From NCBI GenBank assembly GCA_039914895.1, contig JBDSOJ010000126.1, positions 1-9,593 of the forward strand: a DNA stretch of 9,593 bases. Direction: 5' to 3'. This DNA is from Gaiellasilicea sp039914895. GTDB taxonomy: Bacteria; Actinomycetota; Thermoleophilia; Gaiellales; Gaiellaceae. This document shows, piece after piece, positions 1 through 6,431 of the stretch. Every line of letters begins with the position of its first letter. Position 1 is the stretch's first letter. The translations under genes and the position numbers were made by a program. The notes below the pieces were generated by a model. The model saw only the letters and a program-made list of their open reading frames with translations, had not been told where the DNA came from and made no database searches.

Positions 1-1
1 T

Positions 2-616
2 GAGGTCGAGCAGGACGAGGTCGGCCTCGGTGGCGTCACGATTAAGCTCCGCGCGGCCGACGGGAAGACCGTCGACTCGACGACGAGCGACGGCGACGGC
101 AGCTTCGCCTTCGAGGGCGTTGAGGCGGGCGACTACAACGTCGCGATCGGGAAGGAGACGTTCGCGGAGCCGTTCCAGGGGTTCAACTGGCTCGGCGACA
201 GTCTGATCACGCCCTCGCTCCTGATCGCCTTCCTCTGGGTGCAGGCGGGCTTCGCGATGGTGATCACCGCTGCGGGCCTAGCAGCGATCCCGCGCGACCT
301 GCTCGAGGCCGCCCGGACGGACGGCGGCACCGAGTGGCAGGTCTTCAGGCGGATCACGGTGCCCCAGTTGATGCCCGTGCTGATCGTCGTGCTCGTGACC
401 CAGGTGATCGGCGTGCTCAAGGTGTTCGACCTCGTCGTCTCGATCGTACCCTCCTCGGGCCGCGACAGCGCGACGGTGATCGCAGTCGAGATGTACGAGC
501 GCTCCTTCAGCGGCCAGAACCGCTTCGGCTTTGGCGCCGCGATCTCGACGTTCATGTTCGTGCTCTTCGTCCCGTTCCTGATCCTCAACATTCGCCGTTT
601 TCGGAGGGAGAATTGA
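2..616 (+). CDS. Sugar ABC transporter permease, AglF/MalF type, 5'-partial, with an Ig-like loop domain
   Basis: This is the C-terminal 204 residues of one of the two membrane subunits of a carbohydrate ABC importer; the frame is open from base 2 and the start lies upstream of the window. Visible residues 1-49 are not membrane-like: GLGGVTIKL, then TTSDGDGSFAFEGVEAGDYNV, is the pattern of SdrD-B/Cna-B Ig-like beta-sandwich domains. The permease core follows: NWLGDS (62-67), a membrane helix at about 70-90, the EAA coupling loop around IPRDLLEAARTDGG (96-109) that contacts the ATPase, a helix at about 123-148 containing VLKVFDLV, and a last helix at about 177-196 before a basic tail. The VLKVFDLV segment is typical of AglF alpha-glucoside permeases as I remember them, but the substrate cannot be fixed from this. 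The stop codon overlaps the start of the partner permease by one base, as expected for a heterodimer. Confidence in the permease call is high; the Ig-like call rests on the sequence pattern only. Confidence 0.93.
   Translation, partial: EVEQDEVGLGGVTIKLRAADGKTVDSTTSDGDGSFAFEGVEAGDYNVAIGKETFAEPFQGFNWLGDSLITPSLLIAFLWVQAGFAMVITAAGLAAIPRDLLEAARTDGGTEWQVFRRITVPQLMPVLIVVLVTQVIGVLKVFDLVVSIVPSSGRDSATVIAVEMYERSFSGQNRFGFGAAISTFMFVLFVPFLILNIRRFRREN
287..317. repeat. 31-base exact repeat, copy 1 (EAA loop of the first permease)
   Basis: This stretch, beginning ATCCCGCGCGACCTGCTCGA, is identical base for base to 1171-1201 in the second permease gene. In both genes it is read in the same frame and codes for IPRDLLEAAR in the loop that docks on the ATPase. 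The flanking sequences differ. It may be codon-biased conservation or a short gene-conversion tract. Confidence 0.85.
603..607 (+). promoter_or_regulatory. Shine-Dalgarno site of the second permease gene
   Basis: GGAGG lies 8 bases before the ATG at 616, inside the last codons of the upstream permease gene. It selects ATG 616 over the much earlier in-frame start at 334, which would read through the upstream gene in another frame. The overlap of TGA and ATG by one base points to translational coupling of the two permeases. Confidence 0.8.
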
Positions 617-1503
617 TGGCCGCCGTCGAGGCCCCCCACATGCCGGTCGTGATCGAGGAGAGCGTCGGGACGCGTGTGCTCCGCGTCCTCAGCAAGGCAC
701 CCGTCCACGTGGCGCTCGCAGTGATCGGCGTGCTGTGGCTGATGCCGACAATCGGGCTCCTCTTCACCTCGCTGCTCACGCCCACCGACGCGCAGGCAGA
801 CGGCTGGTGGCAGGTGTTCTCGAACCCGAGCATCGTCACGTTCGAGAATTACGCGAACATCTTCAGCGACGACGGCATTGTCGGGTCGCTCTGGGTCACG
901 GCCCAGGTGACGCTCGGCGCGACCATCCTTCCGATCCTCATCGCCTCGCTCGCCGGGTACGCGTTCGCGTGGCTCGACTTCCCGGGACGCGACTGGATCT
1001 TCCTCGGCGTGATAGCGCTGCTCGTCGTGCCGCTGCAGATGTCGCTGATCCCGATCTTCGAGCTCTACAACAAGACTGGCCTCTACGACACGATTCTCGG
1101 TCTCGTCTTCTTTCACAGCGCCTTCGCGCTCCCCTTCGGAATCTTCCTGCTGCGAAACTTCTTCGCCGGAATCCCGCGCGACCTGCTCGAGGCCGCCCGG
1201 ATCGACGGAGCCTCCGAGTTTCGGATCTTCGCCCGCGTCGTGCTGCCGCTCGGAATCCCCGCGATCGCATCACTCGGCATCTTCCAGGTGCTGTTCGTCT
1301 GGAACGACCTGCTCGTTGGGCTCGTACTCGCGCAGGAAAACCAGCCGATCGCGCCGGAGATCTTCTCGCAGCTGCGGCAGTTCGGCGCGAACCTCGAGAT
1401 CATCGCCCCGGCCGCATTCTTCTCGGCGGTCATCCCGTTGACGATCTTCGCCATGTTCCAGCGCTATTTCGTCGAGGGGTTGCTGGCAGGCTCCGTAAAG
1501 TAG
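616..1503 (+). CDS. Sugar ABC transporter permease, AglG/MalG type
   Basis: A 295-residue inner-membrane protein that pairs with the preceding AglF-like subunit to form the translocation pore of a carbohydrate importer. It has the length and layout of the MalG/AglG family: a short cytoplasmic N-terminus, a first helix at about 31-52, an extracytoplasmic loop (WWQVFSNPSIVTFENYANIF), and further helices at about 88-118, 127-148 and 158-180. The EAA coupling loop is IPRDLLEAARIDGASEF (186-202) followed by VVLPLG, and the last helices lie at about 213-238 and 262-282. The C-terminus QRYFVEGLLAGSVK is a hallmark ending of this family. The start at ATG 616 is supported by a strong ribosome binding site. 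No ATPase or solute-binding protein follows directly, so the importer must use components encoded elsewhere, or upstream where the window is cut. The substrate is probably an oligosaccharide or alpha-glycoside, by family only. Confidence 0.95.
   Translation: MAAVEAPHMPVVIEESVGTRVLRVLSKAPVHVALAVIGVLWLMPTIGLLFTSLLTPTDAQADGWWQVFSNPSIVTFENYANIFSDDGIVGSLWVTAQVTLGATILPILIASLAGYAFAWLDFPGRDWIFLGVIALLVVPLQMSLIPIFELYNKTGLYDTILGLVFFHSAFALPFGIFLLRNFFAGIPRDLLEAARIDGASEFRIFARVVLPLGIPAIASLGIFQVLFVWNDLLVGLVLAQENQPIAPEIFSQLRQFGANLEIIAPAAFFSAVIPLTIFAMFQRYFVEGLLAGSVK
1171..1201. repeat. 31-base exact repeat, copy 2 (EAA loop of the second permease)
   Basis: Second copy of the block at 287-317, about 880 bases downstream, coding for the same ten residues plus the first base of the next codon. 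The two permeases are otherwise clearly divergent at both the DNA and the protein level. Confidence 0.85.
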
Positions 1504-1507
1504 GAGC

Positions 1508-2626
1508 ATGCAGGAGCATGTCGCGATCGTCGGCTCGGGGCTCGGCGGCTTCGTCGCGTACGCGACCCTGCGCCATGGAGGGCTCGCGCCGGCCGAGATC
1601 GCGGTCTTCGGGGACGACCCCGACCCCGCCGGCGCCTGGTGGCCGCGGGCCGAGGCGATCCGGCAGCGGCTGATGCGCTCTGAGAGCGACGGGCACTGCT
1701 ACGCGACGTCCTTCCCCGGCCTCGCCGCACGCGAGGCGGCGCGGCGACGCGATCTCGCGCCGCTGCTGCTCAGCGTCTGCGACCGCTACCGGCCCACGGT
1801 GGCCGCTTTCCTTGGTCATGTCGACGAACTGCGCGAGCGCAGCCGGTGGGACGAGAGCTTCCGACACGCGCGGATCGCGCGCGTCACCGCCGTCGAGGGC
1901 GGCTTCGACCTCCACGGGCTCGGCGTCTTCCGCCACGTCGTGATCGCGCCGGGCCATCCGGGACTCGCGATGCCGGCCGAGCTCGAGGGAGACCCGCGCG
2001 CCGTGCACGCGTACCAGCCGCACCGCTACGCCCGCCGCGTCGCCGTCGTCGGTGCCGGCATGGCGGCGGCGACCGAGTGGCTGAACGCCCTCGAAGCGGG
2101 CAGCGAGGTCGTCTCGGTGCGCAGGCGAGAGCCCGCCCGTCGACCCCTGAACGTCGACCGGACACTCTTCTCCAAGCGCGGTCTCGCCGGCTTTCACGCG
2201 ACGCCCTCGTCAGAGCGCGCGGCGCTCCTGCGTGAACTATCCGAGCCTTCCTATCCGCCGGGGCGCGCCTGGGACGAGCCGCTCGAACGGGCTGCGAGAG
2301 AGGGCCGCTTCCGGGTCGAGGCCGAGTCGAACGGCGCCGATCAGGTGATCTGCGCGACGGGCTTCCGCCGCGGCTACGAGCACGATCCGCTGCTGCTGCG
2401 GCTCGTCGCCGACCACGAGCTCGAGACGGCCGACCGTTGGCTGGTCCTCGCTCCTGACGCGACTGTGCCGGCGCTGACGGACGCGACCCGCACGCTCGCG
2501 CTCGCCGGCGTGCCCGCCCAGTGGGCCTACCCGGCAGCGGACACGCTCGTCGGGATGAAGTACGTGGCGCGCCGTTTCCTCCACCGGGTCAAGCGATGCA
2601 GCGTGGTGCGATGTCCTACACCCTGA
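1508..2626 (+). CDS. FAD/NAD(P)H-dependent flavoprotein, N-hydroxylase/FMO-like
   Basis: A 372-residue soluble protein with two Rossmann nucleotide-binding folds. The first, VAIVGSGLGG (5-14), is the FAD site. The second, VAVVGAGMAA (178-187), has the GxGxxA form often linked to NADPH preference. A late VICATGF motif (280-286) matches the ATG motif of class B flavin monooxygenases and lysine/ornithine N-hydroxylases. The segments WWPRAEAIRQRLMRSESDG (44-62) and NVDRTLFSKRGLAGF (215-229) also resemble that group. There is no signal peptide, so it should be cytoplasmic. It starts 4 bases after the second permease gene and overlaps the next gene by 16 bases, so it belongs to the same operon. The only in-frame ATG near the expected position is 1508; its AGGAG is just one base away, so initiation probably depends on coupling. 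No siderophore or other biosynthetic genes are nearby, and the substrate is unknown. It could also be a plain NAD(P)H-linked reductase. Confidence 0.8.
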   Translation: MQEHVAIVGSGLGGFVAYATLRHGGLAPAEIAVFGDDPDPAGAWWPRAEAIRQRLMRSESDGHCYATSFPGLAAREAARRRDLAPLLLSVCDRYRPTVAAFLGHVDELRERSRWDESFRHARIARVTAVEGGFDLHGLGVFRHVVIAPGHPGLAMPAELEGDPRAVHAYQPHRYARRVAVVGAGMAAATEWLNALEAGSEVVSVRRREPARRPLNVDRTLFSKRGLAGFHATPSSERAALLRELSEPSYPPGRAWDEPLERAAREGRFRVEAESNGADQVICATGFRRGYEHDPLLLRLVADHELETADRWLVLAPDATVPALTDATRTLALAGVPAQWAYPAADTLVGMKYVARRFLHRVKRCSVVRCPTP

Positions 2627-3774
2627 GAGGCCGCCTGGAGTCGCGGCTCGCGCCGGCGCTCCTGCCGTTTGCCGCAGCGCTCGTGCTCGCGCCGCTGCTC
2701 CACGTCTGGTGGCCGATCGAGCTCGTCGCCCTGATGGTCGGGGTCGGCGTCCTCCTCGACGTCGCCGTCTACCACCGCCGTTTGCCCTATCAGCCAGGTT
2801 GGGCGGCGTTGCCGCTCGGCGTGCTCGAGCTCGGCGCGACGATGGGGCTCTCGCTCTTGCTCGGCCTCAACGCGCCGCTCACGCCTGCGCTCGCCCTCTT
2901 CGGAGCGGGCTGGCTGCTGGCGCAGGTGCTCGGCCACGCGGCTCTGCCGTTCCTTCGGCTCACCTACGCGGAGGACGGCGGCGAGCTCGGCCGCGCCGGC
3001 ATCGCCCTTTCGACGCTGGCCGCGGCAGCCGTGCTCGTCGTGGGCGGGACTGCGTGGACGATCCGGCCGCCAACGATTCACCTCGCCGCCGGGGTGCACC
3101 AGGGCCCGCTCGTGCTCGACCGGCCGCAGCGGCTCGTCGGCGAGCCCGGCGCCGTCGTGCGCGGCGGCATCGTCGTCACCTCCGACGACGTCCACGTGCG
3201 CAACCTGACCGTCTTCGGCGGCGAGCACGGGATCGAGGTGCGCGACTCCGAGAGCGTCGTGCTCGAGCGCGTGCGCATCGGCGGTGCGACGATGGACGGG
3301 GTCTCGGCGCGACGGAGCTCCGTGCGGATCAGCGACTGCCGGATCGACTCGCCGCGCACACCCGGCGCACAGGGCATCGACATCTCATTCGCCATGACGT
3401 TGCCGCCAAGCAAGGTCGAGCGCTGCCGCGTCCGCGGGGGCGCAGAAGGGATCGTCTCGCACCTGGCGACCGTGGTGATCCGGGACAACGAAGTCAGCGG
3501 GACGAGCCTGCGCGGGATCGCGGTCACCGAGATGTCGATGGGGGAGGTGGACGAGAACCGCGTCCGTGACGCCGTCGGCGTGGCCATCTTCTGCAGCGAC
3601 TACTCCCACTGCCTGATCACGGACAACGCGGTCAGCGGCACGACGCCTGATCCATCGGGGAACCCGACGCGGAACGGGTTCGGGATCCTCACCTACTTCG
3701 GCGCCGTCGCGACGGTCGGCGGCAACGACACGACGGTGGCTGCGTTCATCGACGGGCGATTCGAGCCGCGCTGA
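2611..3774 (+). CDS. Multi-spanning membrane protein fused to a right-handed beta-helix domain
   Basis: I do not recognise this as a named family, but its two halves are clear. Residues about 14-152 hold roughly five hydrophobic helices (about 14-33, 37-54, 64-86, 89-115 and 129-151). Residues about 153-387 form a repetitive beta-helix of the NosD/pectate-lyase-like type: short strands about 22-24 residues apart with recurring patterns such as VHVRNLTVFGGEHGIEV, VVLERVRIGGATMDGVS, VVIRDNEVSGTSLRGIAV and CLITDNAVSG. Such helices usually bind or cut polysaccharides, or act as scaffolds; no catalytic site is evident. With five helices and a cytoplasmic N-terminus the helix domain would be outside the cell, but the count is by eye. 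The gene overlaps the flavoprotein gene by 16 bases and ends 16 bases before the DUF4032 gene. The start is uncertain: ATG 2611 or ATG 2596 both lie in the overlap and neither has a clear ribosome binding site. The upstream GTG at 2521 would add an unlikely polar leader. Confidence 0.8.
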   Translation: MSYTLRGRLESRLAPALLPFAAALVLAPLLHVWWPIELVALMVGVGVLLDVAVYHRRLPYQPGWAALPLGVLELGATMGLSLLLGLNAPLTPALALFGAGWLLAQVLGHAALPFLRLTYAEDGGELGRAGIALSTLAAAAVLVVGGTAWTIRPPTIHLAAGVHQGPLVLDRPQRLVGEPGAVVRGGIVVTSDDVHVRNLTVFGGEHGIEVRDSESVVLERVRIGGATMDGVSARRSSVRISDCRIDSPRTPGAQGIDISFAMTLPPSKVERCRVRGGAEGIVSHLATVVIRDNEVSGTSLRGIAVTEMSMGEVDENRVRDAVGVAIFCSDYSHCLITDNAVSGTTPDPSGNPTRNGFGILTYFGAVATVGGNDTTVAAFIDGRFEPR

Positions 3775-3790
3775 CGTCAACCGTTCCCTG

Positions 3791-5044
3791 ATGCCGCCGC
3801 GCCTGCAGCTACTCGCGCGCACGGGCCATCCGGACTTCCTCGACCTCCCCTGGGAAGTGCCGCTGGCGGAGTGGACGTCGGCGCGGCTCGTCGAGGTCGT
3901 GCGCGGGATCCACCGCCACGTCGTGCGCTTCGTCGAGTACGACAGTCCGATGGGACCGGCGCTCTATGCGCTGAAGGAGCTGCCGGCACCGATCGCGCGG
4001 CGCGAGTACGGACTGCTGCGGAGCCTCGCCGCCGCCGAGATGCCGGTTGTCGAGGCGGTCGGCGTCGTCACCGAGCGAGGCGAGGGCCTAGAAGCCGTCC
4101 TGATCACACGCCACCTCGACTACTCGCTGCCGTTCCGCACGCTGTTTGCTCGCGGCAGCGTCCCCGACCTGCGGCGGCGTCTGCTCGACGCGGGCGCGGA
4201 GCTGCTCGTTCGCCTCCATCTCGGCGGCTTCTTCTGGGGCGACTGCTCGCTTTCGAACACGCTCTTCCGGCGTGACGCGGGGGCGCTCGCGGCCTATCTC
4301 GTCGACGCCGAGACCGGTGAGCTCCACCCCAGGCTCTCTGACGGGCAGCGCCGGCACGACCTGATCATCGCCGAGGAGAACGTCGCCGGCGAGCTCGCAG
4401 ACGTCGAGGCGGAGCTTGGCCGGGAGGGTGAGCTGCATCCGGAGGAGACCGCGTCCGAGCTCGTCGCGCGCTACGAGGCGCTCTGGGACGAGCTCCTGCA
4501 CGACGAGGTGTTCGGCGACGACACCCGCTACAAGATCGACGATCGGCTCCGGCGGCTGAACGACCTCGGCTTCGACGTCGATGAGCTCGAGCTCCTGGCG
4601 GGGGACGACGGCTACCGGCTGCTCTTCAACCCTCGCGTGGTCGAGCCCGGCCACCATCGCCGGCGGCTGCACGCGCTCACCGGCCTGATGGCCCAGGAGA
4701 ACCAGGCGCGCCGGCTCCTCAACGACATCGCGCGCTACCGGGCCGAGCTCGACCGCGCCGGCAAGCGCCCCGTGCCCGAGACGGTCGCAGTCCATCGCTG
4801 GCTCTCAAAGGTCTTTGAGCCGGCCGTCGCCGCCGTCCCTGCCGAGCTGTGGGGGAAGCGCGACGCGGCGGAGATCTTCCACGAGGCGCTCGAGCACCGG
4901 TGGTTCCTCTCCCAGCAGGCCGACGAGGACGTCGGGTTGATGCCGGCGGTCGACGCCTACGTCGAGAACGTCCTTCGCCACGCGCCGGACGAGCGAGCGG
5001 TGCTCGAGCCGGAGGGCGCACCCGTGGACGAGCCCGAGGACTAG
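3791..5044 (+). CDS. Kinase-like DUF4032 domain protein
   Basis: A 417-residue soluble protein. The N-terminal half looks like a reduced protein-kinase/aminoglycoside-phosphotransferase fold: YALKEL with K62 in the place of the ATP-anchoring lysine, REYGLLR with E72 as its likely partner, FFWGDCSLSNTLF (147-159) as the catalytic loop with D151 and N156, and YLVDAETGEL (169-178) with D172 at the metal-binding position normally held by DFG. The usual HGD histidine is tryptophan here and no glycine-rich loop is obvious, so activity is not certain. Residues about 210-400, charged and helical, match my memory of the DUF4032 region found in actinobacterial proteins of this type; their function is unknown to me. 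The tail after 400 is acidic and probably disordered. No signal peptide or membrane segment is seen. It is the last gene of the plus-strand operon, 16 bases after the beta-helix gene, without a clear ribosome binding site. Its stop overlaps the stop of the convergent hydrolase gene. Confidence 0.85.
   Translation: MPPRLQLLARTGHPDFLDLPWEVPLAEWTSARLVEVVRGIHRHVVRFVEYDSPMGPALYALKELPAPIARREYGLLRSLAAAEMPVVEAVGVVTERGEGLEAVLITRHLDYSLPFRTLFARGSVPDLRRRLLDAGAELLVRLHLGGFFWGDCSLSNTLFRRDAGALAAYLVDAETGELHPRLSDGQRRHDLIIAEENVAGELADVEAELGREGELHPEETASELVARYEALWDELLHDEVFGDDTRYKIDDRLRRLNDLGFDVDELELLAGDDGYRLLFNPRVVEPGHHRRRLHALTGLMAQENQARRLLNDIARYRAELDRAGKRPVPETVAVHRWLSKVFEPAVAAVPAELWGKRDAAEIFHEALEHRWFLSQQADEDVGLMPAVDAYVENVLRHAPDERAVLEPEGAPVDEPED
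5041..5044. other. Shared CTAG: overlapping stop codons of convergent genes
   Basis: The palindrome CTAG provides TAG at 5042-5044 for the plus-strand DUF4032 gene and TAG (complement of 5041-5043) for the minus-strand hydrolase. There is no spacer between the operons and no convincing hairpin terminator around the junction. Confidence 0.95.
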
Positions 5045-6426
5045 CCCGCGGTCAGTTCGATCCGGTGCCGCCCGTCGGCGTCGGCCGGCAGGAACGGGGG
5101 CTCGCTGTCCGCCGCGGGCCTGCGCACGATGCGGACGTCGATCGTCGACGCACGGTACGGGAGCCCGGTCAGCTCGACCTCGTCGAGACCCGGCGGCAGC
5201 AGCGGCTCGAAGCGAACGCCGTCCGATGCCAGGCGCATCCCCGCCACCGCGGCGATCACGATCCGCAGGAAGCCGGTGGCGCTCCAGGTCTGGTGGGCGA
5301 CCGGCTCCCAGAGCTCGACGCCTGCGCCGGCCCGCTCTTGCAGTCCGCCGTACGGCAGTCCGGTCTCCGGGTGGTAGAGCTCGAAGAACTGGCCGTCGCG
5401 GACCGCGTGGCGTGCGAGCGCCGCAAGCTCGTGCCCAACGAGGTCGTCGCGGCCGCCACGTGCCGCAGCCTCCGCCCAAAACGCCTGGATTGGAGGCCAG
5501 ACCGTGCCGCTGTGTCGGCCGAAGTGACCGTCGCGAACGTAGCGAGAGAAGGGCGGCCAGAGACACGGGACACCCGCCGGCGTCACGTGCTGTGCGTCGA
5601 GCACGGACGCGCGACGAGACTCGTCCGCGATCCCGAAGAGGAGCGCGAATGCGTGGCCGAACCCCTCCTGGACGTCCGAGTCTCCGTGCGGGTCGACCAG
5701 GTAGCCGTAGTGGCCGCGCTCCGGCAGCCAGAAGTGGCGGTCGATCGCCGCGCGCAGCGCCGACGACCGTTCAGCCCACGCCGGGTCGGCTGACACACCC
5801 AGCTCGGCCGCCATCTCCGCGGCGAGCTCGTAGGCGTGGGCGTAGGCGCAGTTCGTCGAGAGGGCGTGCATCGGCAGGCCCTCACCGGGTGCCGCCAACG
5901 CGTGCGGAGTCAGGTCGCGCCAGCCCATGATGTTGTGATGTCGAGCGTCGGCGTACACGTCGGGATAGGCCGAGATCCCGTCGCCGTAAACGGCGGCGCC
6001 GCGGAACAGGCCGAGCTCGGCGTCGAGCTCGGTGCGTTCGAAGTGGGCGAGCGAGTTGCGCGTCGCCTCGAGCGCCAGCGCAAGAAAGTCGCGATCGCCG
6101 GTTGCGAGGTACAGGAACCACGCACCCGAAGTCCAGACGACGGCGTCCCAGTACTCGCCGCCGACGCGGAGCTCGCCGTCCCGGCGGTCGAGCACCGACA
6201 GCAGCGTGTTCCTCGCCACCTCGGGATACAAGAGACCGCCGGCATTCCAGACGTTGATCGCGGCGTCTCTCGTCCATGGCGTGCCGTACGACTCCCCGGC
6301 GAGGAAGACGGGCGCTTCGTGCTCGAGCAGGCCGTCCCGGAACGGGCGGATGTTGCGGGACAGGTCTGCGAGCGCGATCGCGAACGCGCGGTCGACCTCC
6401 GGCGAGCTCGTACGCAGGCTTGGCAA
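5041..6426 (-). CDS. Six-hairpin glycoside hydrolase, GH63/MGH-like
   Basis: A 461-residue (alpha/alpha)6-barrel glycosidase without a signal peptide, hence cytoplasmic. Motifs along the chain are YGTPWTRDAAINVW (47-60, with D54), GEYWDAVVWTSGAWF (90-104), GLFRGAAVYGDGISAYPD (139-156), GRHSGTVWPPIQAFW (303-317), FFELYHPETGLPYGG (347-361) and HQTWSATGF (378-386). The order WxxD, G-VWP, EYY-P-TG and SWTA resembles, from memory, the mannosylglycerate/glucosylglycerate hydrolases of GH63, which have a similar length. On that comparison E349 and an aspartate near 149-156 are candidate catalytic residues; this is inference. A small beta-rich C-terminal part follows (about 397-461). The TTG at 6426 is chosen because GGAGG lies 9 bases upstream and the stop of the alpha-mannosidase gene lies just before it. 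The open frame continues to 6597, but that extension is arginine-rich and overlaps the neighbour. Other debranching-type or glucosidase activities are possible. Confidence 0.85.
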   Translation of the reverse strand: MPSLRTSSPEVDRAFAIALADLSRNIRPFRDGLLEHEAPVFLAGESYGTPWTRDAAINVWNAGGLLYPEVARNTLLSVLDRRDGELRVGGEYWDAVVWTSGAWFLYLATGDRDFLALALEATRNSLAHFERTELDAELGLFRGAAVYGDGISAYPDVYADARHHNIMGWRDLTPHALAAPGEGLPMHALSTNCAYAHAYELAAEMAAELGVSADPAWAERSSALRAAIDRHFWLPERGHYGYLVDPHGDSDVQEGFGHAFALLFGIADESRRASVLDAQHVTPAGVPCLWPPFSRYVRDGHFGRHSGTVWPPIQAFWAEAAARGGRDDLVGHELAALARHAVRDGQFFELYHPETGLPYGGLQERAGAGVELWEPVAHQTWSATGFLRIVIAAVAGMRLASDGVRFEPLLPPGLDEVELTGLPYRASTIDVRIVRRPAADSEPPFLPADADGRHRIELTAG

Positions 6427-6431
6427 GCGCG

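Noticed and set aside
334..615. N-terminal extension of the second permease gene to a start at 334
   Set aside because: The extension reads the upstream permease gene out of frame and is arginine- and aspartate-rich; ATG 616 has a good ribosome binding site and the family-typical length.
133..1116. 327-residue minus-strand open frame opposite the permease genes
   Set aside because: It is rich in charged, low-complexity residues and lies antisense to two clear permease genes; such long shadow frames are common in high-GC DNA.
3775..3790. Possible promoter before the DUF4032 gene
   Set aside because: The gap is only 16 bases and has neither -10/-35 elements nor a ribosome binding site; the gene most likely shares the upstream transcript.
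5000..5080. Possible bidirectional terminator at the convergent junction
   Set aside because: Only weak GC-rich complementarity is present and no stem with a T-run could be found on either strand.
4849..5793. Plus-strand 314-residue open frame crossing the convergent junction
   Set aside because: It runs out of frame through the DUF4032 gene and antisense to the glycosidase gene, with arginine-rich composition and no recognisable motif.
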